A DNA stretch of 58,509 nt from Deltaproteobacteria bacterium (GCA_027028245.1 JALVJO010000154.1:1-58509), one strand, 5' to 3'. Positions 7,528 through 17,347 are shown, numbered from the stretch's first letter. Notes: a model not told the origin generated them from the letters alone. Made by a program: numbers and translations.

Positions 7528-10514
7528 GCTTCTTTCAGATCTTCCAGCTCTTCTGCAACCACAGGGCTGCCTTCAAAGTAAAGTCTGAGGGTGGACGTCT
7601 CGGTTACCTCGCCTATCAGGGAAAAGGGTACCCCGGACATACATTCCTCCAGGGCTTTCCTGTTTGCCGGAGAGGCGGTAATGACAAAGCGGCTCTGGCT
7701 TTCGCTGAAAAGGAGATAATCCAGGCGGTCTATGCCTTCTGAGGGAACACTGGAAAGATCGATATCCATGCCGAAACCCCCGGAAAAGGCCTTTTCAGCA
7801 AGGCATATCCCCAGGCCTCCGTCGGAGCAGTCGTGACAGGAGGCAGCAAGCCCCTGGGACGTGGCCCGGGCAAGTTTCCGATACATCTCTGCTGCTTCCC
7901 GGATCCTTACCCTGGGTATGGAGTTTCCCACAAACCCCCTGCTTCGAAAGTATTCCGAGGCCCCAAGTTCCGGATAAGTGGTGCCTAGGACGTAAACCAG
8001 GTCCCCGGGCCTTTTCACATCCATGGTTACGGCCCTTCTCACGTCCTGGATCCTGGCTATGAGAGAGAAAAGCAGGGTAGGGGGGATGGAGATCTTCACC
8101 CCGCCTATTGTTGCATCGTTTTTCATGCTGTCCTTGCCGGAGATAGGTGGAATCCGGTAGGCAGTGCAGATTTCATAGAGTGCCTTGTTGGCCCTGACCA
8201 GCTGGGCAAGTTTGTAATGGCCGTCCGGGGTCTTTTCCGACTGGACCGGGTCGCACCAGCAGAAATTGTCAAGGCCGGACATCCAGTGGAAGGCTGCGCC
8301 TACTGAAAGGGCATTTCTGACCGCTTCGTCAACTGCGGCGCAGACCATGTGATAGGTATCAATGTCGCTGTACCTTGGGCAGACGCCGTGTGAAATGACA
8401 AGCCCCTCGAACTTGTCAAGATCCGGCCTGAGTACTGCAGCATCACTGGGGCCGTCATTCATTGCCCCGGTAAGGGGTTTTACAACGCTTCCGCCCTGGA
8501 CTTCGTGGTCATATTGTCTGACCACGTATTCCTTGCTGCAGATGTCAAAGCTGGACAGCAGTTTCTTGAGCTCGCCACCAAGATCTCCGGGTTCCGGGAA
8601 GGCCGGCTCCTGGTGCTGCGGCGGCTCCCATACGGCCTTGAGCTCGAGCTGGGGTACCCCGTTGTGGATAAAATCCATGTCAAGATAGGCCACGGTCCTG
8701 CCGTCATAGAGGCAGTGGTATTTCCCGGAGTCAGTGAAGGTGCCAAGCACCGTGGACTCGACCCCCATCTTCTCAGAAAGCGTCATGAACTGGTCCAGCT
8801 TGTCAGGGGGGACTGCCACGGTCATCCTTTCCTGGGCCTCTGAAACCAGTATCTCCCATGGCTGGAGCCCGGGATATTTCAGGGGCGCCCTGTCCAGGTG
8901 GAGTTCAAAGCCCCCTGATTCCTCTGCCATTTCTCCAACCGAGGAGGAAAGCCCCCCTGCACCGTTATCCGTTATGGAATTGTAAAGGCCCAGATCCCTT
9001 GCCCTGAGGAGAAAGTCCGTCATCTTTTTCTGGGTGATGGGATCTCCTATCTGGACTGCAGTTGCAGGAGAGCCCTCGTGAAGTTCCTCGGAGCTGAAGG
9101 TGGCCCCGTGTATGCCGTCCTTTCCTATCCTTCCGCCGCACATGACAATGGCGTCCCCGGGCCGGGCCCTCTTCTCCCAGGCCTTTCGCCCGTTTACCTC
9201 CATGGGCATGACGCCACCTGTGCCGCAGAATACCAGGGGTTTTCCCAGGTAGCGTTCATCAAAGAGTATGCTTCCGTTGACAGTAGGGATGCCGCTCTGG
9301 TTTCCTCCGTGTTCCACCCCTTCACGTACGCCCTCGAATATCCTCTTGGGGTGCAGCAGTCCCTGGGGAAGCGGCTGGTCGTAGTCAGGCGGGCCGAAGC
9401 AGAAGACATCGGTGTTGAATACAAGCTTGGCACCAAGACCAGTGCCGAAGGGGTCCCGGTTGACTCCCACAATGCCGGTAAGGGCTCCGCCGTAGGGGTC
9501 AAGGGCCGAGGGACTGTTGTGGGTCTCTACCTTGAAGGCAACATTCAGCTCGTCGTTGAATCTTACCACCCCGGCATTGTCCTTAAAAACGGAAAGACAC
9601 CAGTCATCCTCTCCCAGTTCTTCCCTGATGACACTTGTGGCCCCGCGGATATATGTATCGAACAGGCTGTTGATTTCCTCCCTGCCCTCAGGTGTTTCAT
9701 ATGTGATGCGTGCATTGAATATCTTGTGCTTGCAATGCTCCGACCAGGTCTGGGCCAGGGCCTCGAGTTCGCAGTCAGTGTAACTTGCCCCAAGGCCTGC
9801 CTTTTGTCTGTCTTTTATTACTTCTTCTTTCTGGAGATGGGCCTGGAGGCATTTCATCTCGTTCAGGTTCAGTACCAGCACCCTCTGCCTGGAAAGTGCC
9901 ATGAGCTCGGCATCTGTCAGCTTCGAAAGGTCAAATTCCAGGACCTCTGCCCTTGTTTCGCCAAGCACCTTGGGGACCGTGTAGAAGGGGCTGTCATACC
10001 TGGAAAACACGGTTTTCAAGTCCTGGAAGGGACAGATGACAGTCCTCTGGATTAGTTCGTTTGCCAGAAGCCCTGTGGTCAGGGATTCTGCCTCAGCTGC
10101 CGTGATGCTGCCCCTGACAAGATAGACAGTGGCCGTGTATACACCCTCTTCCCTGGCCAGTTTCCTGTTGAGGAGAAGCTCCAGGGCCTCCTTAGCAGTC
10201 TTGCCCTCGTTGTCGGTAACACCTGGCCTGAAGCCCACCTCCACAACCCAGTCCCAGTCTGTTTCTGTATCCCGGGCAAGGCTCAACCCAAGGGGCTCAT
10301 CTATTGCGTATATCTGTGTTACAGGGTCAGAGCAGGGACCCCGGGCCGCTGCCTGGAGCTGATCAGAGGAAATTTCTGCATCGATAAGGTATGCCTTTAC
10401 TGTCCGGATCTCTTCTATGTGGAGGCCCAGGTCTTCCCTGGCCCTTTTGGCAGTTTTCAGACCAAGGGCATCCTTCAAGCGGGGTCTCAAGCTGACTTCT
10501 ATCCTGTGAGCCAT
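7503..10514 (-). CDS. purL: Phosphoribosylformylglycinamidine synthase, PurS-like/PurL fusion
   Basis: Fourth step of purine synthesis: ATP-dependent conversion of FGAR to FGAM. The 1003-residue protein has no PurQ glutaminase domain at its C-terminus, so ammonia must come from a separate PurQ encoded elsewhere. Residues 1-75 and about 85-165 look like two PurS-like modules (IEVSLRPRLKDALG and VEVGFRPGVTDNEGK). The PurL synthetase body follows, with SEHCKHKIF near residue 260, a FKVETHNSPSALDPYGG segment and PFGTGLGAK. This is longer than stand-alone small PurL (about 740) and shorter than the large enzyme (about 1300). A GGAG site precedes the ATG. The upstream region (10515-10736) is shared with the divergent phosphorylase gene and holds two GAAA/TTTC palindromes. 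Confidence 0.95.
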   Translation of the reverse strand: MAHRIEVSLRPRLKDALGLKTAKRAREDLGLHIEEIRTVKAYLIDAEISSDQLQAAARGPCSDPVTQIYAIDEPLGLSLARDTETDWDWVVEVGFRPGVTDNEGKTAKEALELLLNRKLAREEGVYTATVYLVRGSITAAEAESLTTGLLANELIQRTVICPFQDLKTVFSRYDSPFYTVPKVLGETRAEVLEFDLSKLTDAELMALSRQRVLVLNLNEMKCLQAHLQKEEVIKDRQKAGLGASYTDCELEALAQTWSEHCKHKIFNARITYETPEGREEINSLFDTYIRGATSVIREELGEDDWCLSVFKDNAGVVRFNDELNVAFKVETHNSPSALDPYGGALTGIVGVNRDPFGTGLGAKLVFNTDVFCFGPPDYDQPLPQGLLHPKRIFEGVREGVEHGGNQSGIPTVNGSILFDERYLGKPLVFCGTGGVMPMEVNGRKAWEKRARPGDAIVMCGGRIGKDGIHGATFSSEELHEGSPATAVQIGDPITQKKMTDFLLRARDLGLYNSITDNGAGGLSSSVGEMAEESGGFELHLDRAPLKYPGLQPWEILVSEAQERMTVAVPPDKLDQFMTLSEKMGVESTVLGTFTDSGKYHCLYDGRTVAYLDMDFIHNGVPQLELKAVWEPPQHQEPAFPEPGDLGGELKKLLSSFDICSKEYVVRQYDHEVQGGSVVKPLTGAMNDGPSDAAVLRPDLDKFEGLVISHGVCPRYSDIDTYHMVCAAVDEAVRNALSVGAAFHWMSGLDNFCWCDPVQSEKTPDGHYKLAQLVRANKALYEICTAYRIPPISGKDSMKNDATIGGVKISIPPTLLFSLIARIQDVRRAVTMDVKRPGDLVYVLGTTYPELGASEYFRSRGFVGNSIPRVRIREAAEMYRKLARATSQGLAASCHDCSDGGLGICLAEKAFSGGFGMDIDLSSVPSEGIDRLDYLLFSESQSRFVITASPANRKALEECMSGVPFSLIGEVTETSTLRLYFEGSPVVAEELEDLKEAWQKPLRW

Positions 10515-10736
10515 TTCTACTCCTGCAAGGTGTGGGGTTAGCGATCATCCAGTCAAGTTGATAATAAAACCAGTGAAAACTTTCAAGGCAATTTTGACTT
10601 GATTGAAAGCGTTTCAATTTCTCCTGGAATGTCCTGTTGGAATAATGTTTAATTAAGGCTGAATGTGCATGCTGAAGTGCTGTTTCCGGAAGGAAACTGT
10701 GCCGCACTTCAACAAACCAAGAGAGGTCGGTCCGCT
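10515..10736. promoter_or_regulatory. Divergent intergenic region with two GAAA/TTTC palindromes
   Basis: This 222-base region separates divergently transcribed purL (minus) and the phosphorylase gene (plus). It contains ATTGAAA-GCG-TTTCAAT at 10602-10618 and a smaller TGAAA-AC-TTTCA at 10574-10585. These resemble regulator operators, and one could control both directions. I cannot name the regulator, and I did not find a convincing pair of -35/-10 boxes. Confidence 0.35.
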
Positions 10737-12266
10737 TTGGAAAAACTCATTATAAAAAGGATTGCAATAGATACCTACAGGGAAAACGTTGCTTACATGA
10801 ACAGCGGCTGCGCTGTCTATCGTGCTGCCGGTTTCCAGGCGCTTTCGAAGATAAAGATCACTGCTGATCACCACATGATTCTTGCCGTATTGAACGTTGT
10901 GCATGACGAGTGCATAGTGTCTCCGGGAGAACTCGGGCTTTCCGAGCAGGCATTTTCGCAGCTGGGCCTTCCCGAAGGGACGGCTGTTTTGGTGGACCAT
11001 CCGGAACCGCCGATTTCCATGGATGCGGTACGCAGGAAGATTTCAGGCGGGGTGCTGGGCTACGATGATTTTGTCTCCATAACAAGGGATATAATAGAGA
11101 ACAGGTATTCAAAGATGGAGATGGCAGCCTTCCTGGTGGCCTGTGCCGAGACCGGCCTGGAACGGAAGGAGACCCTCTATTACACCAGGGCCATGGCAGA
11201 TTCAGGCCAGAAGCTTGACTGGCACGAGCCCATTGTGGCTGACAAGCACTGCATAGGAGGCATTCCTGGAAACCGTACTTCCATGCTCATAGTACCTATT
11301 GTTGCAGCCCACGGGATGCTTATTCCCAAGACATCAAGCCGGGCAATAACATCCCCTGCAGGTACGGCAGACACCATGGAGGTCCTTGCCGAGGTGAACC
11401 TGGAGCCCAAAAGGCTATATGAAATCGTGAGAAAGGAAAGAGGATGCCTGGCCTGGGGCGGAACCTCAAGGCTGGCACCTGTGGACGACATCCTCATCAC
11501 TGTGGAAAGGCCCCTTGGTATAGATGCCACAGGCCAGATGGTAGCCTCTATCCTTTCAAAGAAACTTGCCGCAGGGTCCACCCACCTGCTTCTTGATATT
11601 CCCCTGGGCCCTACTGCAAAGGTAAGGCATATGCAGCAGGCCCTCAGTCTCAGGAAGATCTTTGAATACGTGGGAGACAGGATCGGCATTCATCTCGAGG
11701 TCATGATCACAGACGGCCGCCAGCCAATAGGCAGCGGCGTGGGCCCGGTGCTGGAGGTAAGAGACGTGATGCAGGTCCTTGAGAACAGGCCTGAGGCACC
11801 CAAGGATCTAAGGCACAAGGCACTGAATCTTGCAGGAAGAATCCTGGAATTTGATCCTGATGTAAGAGGAGGGACCGGATACGTGGTTGCCAGGGACATC
11901 CTGGATTCCGGAAGGGCCCTTGCCAAGATGCAGTCCATAATAGAGGCCCAGGGAAAGAAGGCTTCGGTTCCAGAACCGGGCAAGCTGACATTTGACATTC
12001 GTGCCGATTCAGGCGGGGTGGTTTCATGCATTGACAATTACCAGATTAACAGGATAGCCAGGCTTGCCGGTGCGCCCCTTGATAAGGGAGCAGGGGTGGA
12101 TCTTTTCAAAAAGCTCGGCGACAAGGTGGAAAAGGGAGAATCTCTTTACCGGATACATGCCGAGTTCGAGTCTGATTTCAAGTTCTCTGTGAGACTTGCT
12201 GAGAGGAACAACGCTTACACCATAGGTTCCAGGGAAGACATCCCGCGGAATCCGGAGGAATTCTAA
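10737..12266 (+). CDS. AMP phosphorylase / thymidine phosphorylase family protein
   Basis: Nucleoside/nucleotide phosphorylase of the long, archaeal-type group (TIGR02645-like), about 509 residues from the proposed start. The pyrimidine-phosphorylase signature is clear ([19 protein letters not shown]), preceded by [17 protein letters not shown], the phosphate-binding segment. Archaeal AMP phosphorylase releases the base and ribose 1,5-bisphosphate from NMPs; bacterial members are often labelled thymidine phosphorylase without proof. The N-terminal domain (about 80 residues before DHPEPP) is present and characteristic of this long form. An open frame reaches back to an ATG at 10665, but family alignment favours a start near TTG 10737, preceded by GAGAGG ten bases upstream. 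It is followed, after a 265-base gap, by a PRPP synthetase. No RuBisCO or ribose-1,5-bisphosphate isomerase is in the window. Confidence 0.85.
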   Translation: MEKLIIKRIAIDTYRENVAYMNSGCAVYRAAGFQALSKIKITADHHMILAVLNVVHDECIVSPGELGLSEQAFSQLGLPEGTAVLVDHPEPPISMDAVRRKISGGVLGYDDFVSITRDIIENRYSKMEMAAFLVACAETGLERKETLYYTRAMADSGQKLDWHEPIVADKHCIGGIPGNRTSMLIVPIVAAHGMLIPKTSSRAITSPAGTADTMEVLAEVNLEPKRLYEIVRKERGCLAWGGTSRLAPVDDILITVERPLGIDATGQMVASILSKKLAAGSTHLLLDIPLGPTAKVRHMQQALSLRKIFEYVGDRIGIHLEVMITDGRQPIGSGVGPVLEVRDVMQVLENRPEAPKDLRHKALNLAGRILEFDPDVRGGTGYVVARDILDSGRALAKMQSIIEAQGKKASVPEPGKLTFDIRADSGGVVSCIDNYQINRIARLAGAPLDKGAGVDLFKKLGDKVEKGESLYRIHAEFESDFKFSVRLAERNNAYTIGSREDIPRNPEEF

Positions 12267-12343
12267 GACCCAGATCCTTCACGGCAAAAGGGGACAAAAT
12301 GTTTTTTTCGTATTTTTATAAATACTTAGCTTTTAAAAAACAC

Positions 12344-12515
12344 ATCAATAAAATTTACGTCTTATGCGAATGTTCTTCTTTGTTTTTAGTCCCATTTTGC
12401 CGCCCTTCGGGATTGGCAATTTCTCCCAATCTGCTTTGTTGCTCAGGGCTTGAAGTACACAAGTACGACTGTGCCCTTCGCGTCTCACATCTTGGGCAAA
12501 CTTGCCAATTGCAGG
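12344..12515. repeat. Intergenic element with imperfect terminal inverted repeat
   Basis: Between the phosphorylase and PRPP synthetase genes, an 18-base arm at 12412-12429 (ATTGGCAATTTCTCCCAA) is inverted at 12492-12509 with 15 of 18 matches. GCCCTTCG occurs both outside the left arm (12402) and inside the right arm (12473). The 62-base centre holds a short GTAC-CAAG-type palindrome. The piece could be a mobile repeat or a structured leader of the downstream operon. No protein is evident. Confidence 0.4.
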
Positions 12516-12531
12516 ACCTAGGTGAAAAGTA

Positions 12532-13416
12532 ATGGACATGCTTTTATATTTTGAGGAATACGGCAGGCCTTCCAGGGAGATTGCCCGGCAGATTTCTGCA
12601 AAGGCGCTGGAGGTAAAGGTCCATCATTTCCCTGATGGTGAAAGCCTGGTTCGTATCCCGGAAAGCCTTCCATCCGGGATCATTATGTGCAGGAGCCTGT
12701 GCAGGCCCAATGACAAGCTTGTGGAGCTCATGTTTGCAGCCAGGCAGGCCAGGCAGCTCGGCGCCGAAAAGATCACCCTTGTTGCTCCTTACCTTTGCTA
12801 CATGCGCCAGGACAAGGCATTTCATCCGGGAGAAGCAGTCAGTCAGAAGATAATCGGGGAATTTTTTTCAGGGCTTTTTGACTGCGTTGTTACAGTAGAC
12901 GCCCATCTTCACCGGGTATCGTCCCTGCAGGCCGTGATGCCTGATATCAAGGCAGTGAATCTTACTGCCGCAGGACCGGTGTCTGATTTCCTGGCATCCC
13001 AGAAGGACAGGCCCTTTCTCCTGGGACCCGACGAGGAGTCCCTCCAGTGGGTGAAAAGGACAGCTGAAAAGTGTTCCCTGGATTACGGGGTATGCAGGAA
13101 GATCCGCCGCGGCGACAGGGACGTGGAGGTAGAACTTCCCCTTATGAAGCAGAAATACCAAAGGGTTATGGTAATAGATGATATCCTGAGTACAGGAAAG
13201 ACCATGGCAGTGGCAGCAGGTCTTCTTAAAAAGGCAGGGGTGAAAAAGGTGGACTGCCTGGTCACACATCCGGTCTTTGCCCCTGGCGCCTGGGAGCTTC
13301 TAAGGAAAAGCGGGGTGGACGAGGTGATCAGCACCGATACCATACCGCATGAAACCAACAGGATTTCAATTGCACCGGTCATATCGGAATTTTTCAACCG
13401 GCAAGGCTGCCTTTAA
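12532..13416 (+). CDS. prs: Ribose-phosphate pyrophosphokinase, archaeal-like
   Basis: Makes PRPP from ribose 5-phosphate and ATP. It has 294 residues, slightly shorter than classical bacterial Prs (about 315). The ATP/metal segment VTVDAHLHR (near residue 120) and the PRPP-binding loop VIDDILSTGKTM (near residue 216) are intact. The DKAFHPGEAVS segment resembles the archaeal class rather than E. coli Prs. Its partner upstream is the AMP-phosphorylase-like gene, so the pair may recycle nucleotide sugars. Its TAA is followed directly by the GTG of the antiporter gene, so the two share a transcript. Whether this is the only PRPP synthetase of the cell cannot be told. Confidence 0.9.
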   Translation: MDMLLYFEEYGRPSREIARQISAKALEVKVHHFPDGESLVRIPESLPSGIIMCRSLCRPNDKLVELMFAARQARQLGAEKITLVAPYLCYMRQDKAFHPGEAVSQKIIGEFFSGLFDCVVTVDAHLHRVSSLQAVMPDIKAVNLTAAGPVSDFLASQKDRPFLLGPDEESLQWVKRTAEKCSLDYGVCRKIRRGDRDVEVELPLMKQKYQRVMVIDDILSTGKTMAVAAGLLKKAGVKKVDCLVTHPVFAPGAWELLRKSGVDEVISTDTIPHETNRISIAPVISEFFNRQGCL

Positions 13417-14658
13417 GTGCACTGGGGGGCGGGGTTGATAGAAAATCCGCTTCTTACAACGGGCCTTCTGCTGTTTTTTGGCTACTGGGGCGGCAGGATT
13501 GCCAACAAGGTTCGTCTTCCCAGGGTCAGCGGCTACCTGGTGGTGGGTTTGCTTTTCAGCCCTTCCCTGTTTCATCTCCTTTCGGTTGAGACGGTAAATC
13601 ACAAGCTTCACTTTGTCACAGAGATAGCCCTGGCCATCATTGCCTTTAATATCGGGGGAAGCCTGGATATCAGGAGCCTGAAGTCCGTGGGAAGGCAAAT
13701 AGGCTGGATAACCCTGTTTCAGGCCCTGGGAGCCCTTTTGATAACAGGTGCAGCCCTTTTCGCCTTTCTCCGGTTTTTCCCGGGATTTTCCGAAGGGATC
13801 CTTTCCACAACCACCATGTATCTTTCAGTGGCCTTGATTGTGGGGGCAATCTCCGCTGCCACGGCTCCCGGTGCAGTACTTGCAGTGGTCTCGGAGGCAG
13901 GTGCCAGGGGCGAATTCACCAATATACTCCTTGGAGTGATAGCACTGGATGATGCCCTTACCGTGGTATTTTTTTCCATTGCAGGAACCATTGTCCAGAC
14001 CCTGCTGGGAACAGACCTGCTGGGAGAAAACATGGCCCTTATGCCCTTTATAGAGATAGGGCTTTCCCTTTTACTGGGAGGGGCTGCGGGTTTTATCATG
14101 TCCTTTGCCGGCCGGTTTGTGGAGCGTAAAGAAGCCATGCTCATGGTGGTCCTGGGCGTATTGTTCTGCATCACATCCATATCATCCCTGATTCATGCCT
14201 CTTCCATCCTTTCCAACATGACGGCAGGTTTTGTCCTTGTTAATCATGAGCCCGGCCTGCAGGATTATTTTAAGGTCCTGGAACACCTGGAAGATACCAT
14301 ATTCGGTCTCTTTTTTACCCTGGCCGGTGCCCACATGGACATGTCTGTCCTTGAAACCACCGGGCTTCTTGCACTATTCCTGCTGGTGGTAAGGATGATT
14401 GGGAAGCAGTCAGGGGTGTGGCTTGGTGCCAGGATTTCAAATGCTTCCCAAACGGTGGCAAGGTATCTGGGCCTTGCCCTTTTTCCCCAGGCAGGGGTTA
14501 CAATAGGGCTTGTCCTTCTGGCCCAGGATTTTCTCCCAGAACCTGCGGGCAGGATCATAGTAAATGCAGTGATAGGCTCTGTTATGCTTAATGAATTCGT
14601 TGCCCCGCTCCTCCTCCACCACTGTTTGAGAAAGGCCGGACAGATAGATGACAGCTGA
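13417..14658 (+). CDS. Cation:proton antiporter, CPA/KefB-type membrane domain
   Basis: Inner-membrane antiporter of 413 residues with about 12-13 hydrophobic helices. Features of the family include the N-terminal GRIANKVRLPRVSGYLVVG segment, a helix with the acidic pair ALDDALTVVFF near residue 170 that carries ions in CPA transporters, and a C-terminal run ending in NEFVAPLLLH. There is no TrkA-N domain at the C-terminus, so any regulation must come from another protein. The next gene encodes a CBS-domain protein 26 bases downstream and could serve as the adenylate sensor. The start is GTG, abutting the PRPP synthetase stop. Ion specificity (K+ or Na+) cannot be read. Confidence 0.85.
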   Translation: MHWGAGLIENPLLTTGLLLFFGYWGGRIANKVRLPRVSGYLVVGLLFSPSLFHLLSVETVNHKLHFVTEIALAIIAFNIGGSLDIRSLKSVGRQIGWITLFQALGALLITGAALFAFLRFFPGFSEGILSTTTMYLSVALIVGAISAATAPGAVLAVVSEAGARGEFTNILLGVIALDDALTVVFFSIAGTIVQTLLGTDLLGENMALMPFIEIGLSLLLGGAAGFIMSFAGRFVERKEAMLMVVLGVLFCITSISSLIHASSILSNMTAGFVLVNHEPGLQDYFKVLEHLEDTIFGLFFTLAGAHMDMSVLETTGLLALFLLVVRMIGKQSGVWLGARISNASQTVARYLGLALFPQAGVTIGLVLLAQDFLPEPAGRIIVNAVIGSVMLNEFVAPLLLHHCLRKAGQIDDS

Positions 14659-14684
14659 AGGCATTTGTACCAGGAGGTGATAAA

Positions 14685-15125
14685 GTGAAGCTTAGCCAGG
14701 TCCTTGACAATTTGCCCAATCACACCTTTTTGAAGGTGCCCGTGGATACTTCCATCTCCGAGCTGACCGAGCTTGTCAGGCAGCATCCAGGTATCAGGAG
14801 CATCTACGTTGAGGATGAAAAGGGAAGTATAACAGGGGAAGTATCTCTTGGAAGCCTGATAAAGACGGTTACTGCCAAAAGACAGTGCAGGGCAAGGCTC
14901 AGCACAAGGAATCTTCTTTCCTGCATAACCTGCCGGAGGGTTCAGGATATAATGGACAAAAAACTGCTTTGGGCACGGCCGGACGAAGATGTCGAGGCCG
15001 TTCTCATGAAATTCATCCGGAACAACATCAAAGAAATGCCAGTACTGGATAAAAAGGGCAGGATAATAAAGAACATAGGTGTTCTCGACCTCTGGGCCCT
15101 GGCAGAAAAGGGCATCAAGGGATAG
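14685..15125 (+). CDS. CBS-domain protein
   Basis: Small soluble protein of 146 residues with two CBS repeats (about residues 10-70 and 85-143), the pair that binds adenine nucleotides. The first repeat contains IRSIYVEDEKGSI and the second contains EMPVLDKKGRIIKNIGVLDL. It has a GTG start with a GGAGG site six bases upstream. No other domain is attached. Its location right behind the antiporter suggests a regulatory subunit, but that is inference. Confidence 0.82.
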   Translation: MKLSQVLDNLPNHTFLKVPVDTSISELTELVRQHPGIRSIYVEDEKGSITGEVSLGSLIKTVTAKRQCRARLSTRNLLSCITCRRVQDIMDKKLLWARPDEDVEAVLMKFIRNNIKEMPVLDKKGRIIKNIGVLDLWALAEKGIKG

Positions 15126-15292
15126 GTTTTTCCATGGAAAATCTTTTCCATTGGTGAAAAGTTTTTCTTCTTTTTTCTCTTATGTCCTTAAATACCCCTT
15201 GAGTTCAGCTTTAAAATCCCTGATTTTTGTATTTGATCAGGAACGAACATTGCTTTATAAATATCAAAAAATGAGGGGAGATTCAGCCTGAA

Positions 15293-15688
15293 ATGCAGGA
15301 AAACAAAGTAGTTGACTCTGTAGATTTCCATGAACTCTGCCAGATTTTCCAGCGCGATCCGAAGGAGTTTGAAAGAACCAGGAAGAGGCTGATAGAAGAG
15401 GAAATAGCCAAACGGCCCCCTGAGTTTCAGGAAAGACTCAGGAAATTCCAATGGGTCCTGGATATGAAGCGCAGAAAGTGCAGGAACCCCCTGGAGGCAT
15501 GTTTCATGTTCCATGAGATGATGATGGAACAGGTCTACGGTGAAAACGGCCTCATGAGGAACATGGAGAGGCTGGTGGATGCTGCTAAGGGGGGCAAGGT
15601 GGAACATGAATCCCTTTGCCCCAAAAAGGAAACAAGGGTCCTGGAGTTTTCTCCACTTGGAAATTCAAGACGTATGAACTGCGGCTGA
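15293..15688 (+). CDS. DUF3135 family protein
   Basis: Cytosolic protein of 131 residues matching the DUF3135 pattern: DFHELCQIFQRDPKEFERTR, then a helix with ERLRKFQWVLDMKRR and NPLEAC. The function of the family is unknown. GGGGAG lies 12 bases before the ATG. A 167-base gap separates it from the CBS gene; it ends 54 bases before the convergent murJ. Its C-terminal 25 residues look poorly ordered. Confidence 0.75.
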   Translation: MQENKVVDSVDFHELCQIFQRDPKEFERTRKRLIEEEIAKRPPEFQERLRKFQWVLDMKRRKCRNPLEACFMFHEMMMEQVYGENGLMRNMERLVDAAKGGKVEHESLCPKKETRVLEFSPLGNSRRMNCG

Positions 15689-15742
15689 TTTAGATCAGCC
15701 TGGTAAGTTCAGGCGTGTTTGCATAGAGGCTTTGAATTTTTA

Positions 15743-17332
15743 TCAGCGGGCCTTTCGAACAAGGCGCATTATGGCATAAAGTACCTCTTTGGCCTCCTGT
15801 AGACCCAACACCAATATGCCTGCAATGTATACCAAAACCCCTACCGTTATACTCAAAGACACCTGCATTAAAAGGCCCGCTGTGCTTTTTCCCATTTCAG
15901 ACCAGGAAGACGTGAAATAGACGGCAACGGCCATGACGGCCGATGCCGCTGTGATCTTAAGGAGTGCCGCAGCCAGCCTCTTCACAGGGTATCCCCCGGT
16001 CTTTCGGTAAAGGATCACTGCCAGAAAGAGGAAATTGAAGATGATGGTCACAGAAGTTGAAAGGGCTATAGCCCTGTGCTGAAACCTTTCCAGGGTGAAG
16101 AGGATGATGACTACATTGGCAGCCACGGTGAGAAAGCTTCCTATCACCGGCCACCTTGTATCATCCAGGGCGTAATACACAGGTACTATTATCTTTACTG
16201 CTGAATAGGCCATGAGGCCTACTGCGTAAAACTGCAGGGCCTGGGCCGTCATGACCGTGTCGAACTGTGTGAAATGGCCGTGTCTGAATATCAGGCCGAT
16301 TATGGGCTCTGCCAGCAGCCACAGCCCGGCAGCTGCAGGAAGCGTCAGGGCAAAGGCCAGGATCAGGGATGAGACGAGTGTTTCTCCAAGTTCCCTGGAT
16401 GCGCCCCTTGCCGCCTGTCTTGCAACCATGGGCAGAGTGGCCACTGAAAGGGCTACCCCGAAAAGACCTATTGGAAACTGCATGAGCCTGAAGGCATAAT
16501 TCAGCCAGGCCACGCTTCCCTCTGCACAGCGGGATGCAAAGTTGGTGTTCACAAAGATATTTATCTGGGTGGCTGAAAGACCGATTACTGCAGGCACTAT
16601 GAGTCTTCCCATCTTTCTTAGCCCCGGGTCCCTCAGGTCAAGAAATGGCCTTATCCTGAATCCCTCCTTTCTGACGCAGGGCAGCTGGACTGCAAGCTGC
16701 ATCCCACCTCCTGCAAGTGTGCCCACTGCCATGCCGTAGATGGCAGGATAGCCCATGGCCGGGATGACAAGGGCAAGTCCTCCTCCTATGAGGATGGAGC
16801 CCAGGTTGAAGCAGCTGGAGGCAAATGCCGGTATGAAAAAATATCCCCTGGTATTCAAAAGCCCCATGATGAGTGCTGACAGGGATATCAGAAGCAGGAA
16901 TGGGAACATGATCCTGGTAAGATCAGAGGAAAGGGCGATTTTCCCGGGAACCAGGGAAAATTCAGGCGCCATGAGCATTACCAGTTCCTTTGAAAAAAGG
17001 ATGCCGATTATGCAGATCAGGGAGATTATTATGGTGATGGCAGTCAGTACATTGTTGACCAGCCTGTGGGTTTCCCCGGGGTCTTTCTTTTCCTGGTATT
17101 CGGTAAAGACCGTTACAAAGGCGGAGCTCAGAGCACCCTCGGCGAATAGATCCCTGAGCAGGTTTGGTATCCTGAATGCCACCACAAAGGCATCCATGGC
17201 GGTTCCTGCACCGAAAAGGGTGGCCAGGACCTGTTCTCTTACAAGGCCGAGGAGCCTTGAAAGGAACACGGCAGCACTAACGGATTTGGCCGAGCCTGCT
17301 ATCCTTGATGCCGAGGATGTGGGAGGAGCCAT
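15743..17332 (-). CDS. murJ: Lipid II flippase MurJ
   Basis: Multi-pass inner-membrane flippase for the peptidoglycan precursor lipid II (MviN/MurJ, MOP superfamily). It has 529 residues and about 14 hydrophobic helices, the usual size. The conserved N-terminal stretch SRLLGLVREQVLATLFG and FRIPNLLRDLFAEGALSSAF are the strongest family signatures; the Arg residues there line the central cavity. It starts 15 bases after the stop of the CysK/CysRS fusion gene, so the two form an operon. It is the last gene, convergent with the DUF3135 gene. Confidence 0.94.
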   Translation of the reverse strand: MAPPTSSASRIAGSAKSVSAAVFLSRLLGLVREQVLATLFGAGTAMDAFVVAFRIPNLLRDLFAEGALSSAFVTVFTEYQEKKDPGETHRLVNNVLTAITIIISLICIIGILFSKELVMLMAPEFSLVPGKIALSSDLTRIMFPFLLLISLSALIMGLLNTRGYFFIPAFASSCFNLGSILIGGGLALVIPAMGYPAIYGMAVGTLAGGGMQLAVQLPCVRKEGFRIRPFLDLRDPGLRKMGRLIVPAVIGLSATQINIFVNTNFASRCAEGSVAWLNYAFRLMQFPIGLFGVALSVATLPMVARQAARGASRELGETLVSSLILAFALTLPAAAGLWLLAEPIIGLIFRHGHFTQFDTVMTAQALQFYAVGLMAYSAVKIIVPVYYALDDTRWPVIGSFLTVAANVVIILFTLERFQHRAIALSTSVTIIFNFLFLAVILYRKTGGYPVKRLAAALLKITAASAVMAVAVYFTSSWSEMGKSTAGLLMQVSLSITVGVLVYIAGILVLGLQEAKEVLYAIMRLVRKAR

Positions 17333-17347
17333 GGGGAGCAGGCTTTT

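Noticed and set aside
12345-12539. Short minus-strand frame between the phosphorylase and PRPP genes
   Set aside because: Coincides with the inverted-repeat element, with no ribosome site or recognisable product.
15133-15152. A/T-rich palindrome TTCCATGG... as terminator
   Set aside because: No G+C stem and no T-run following directly.
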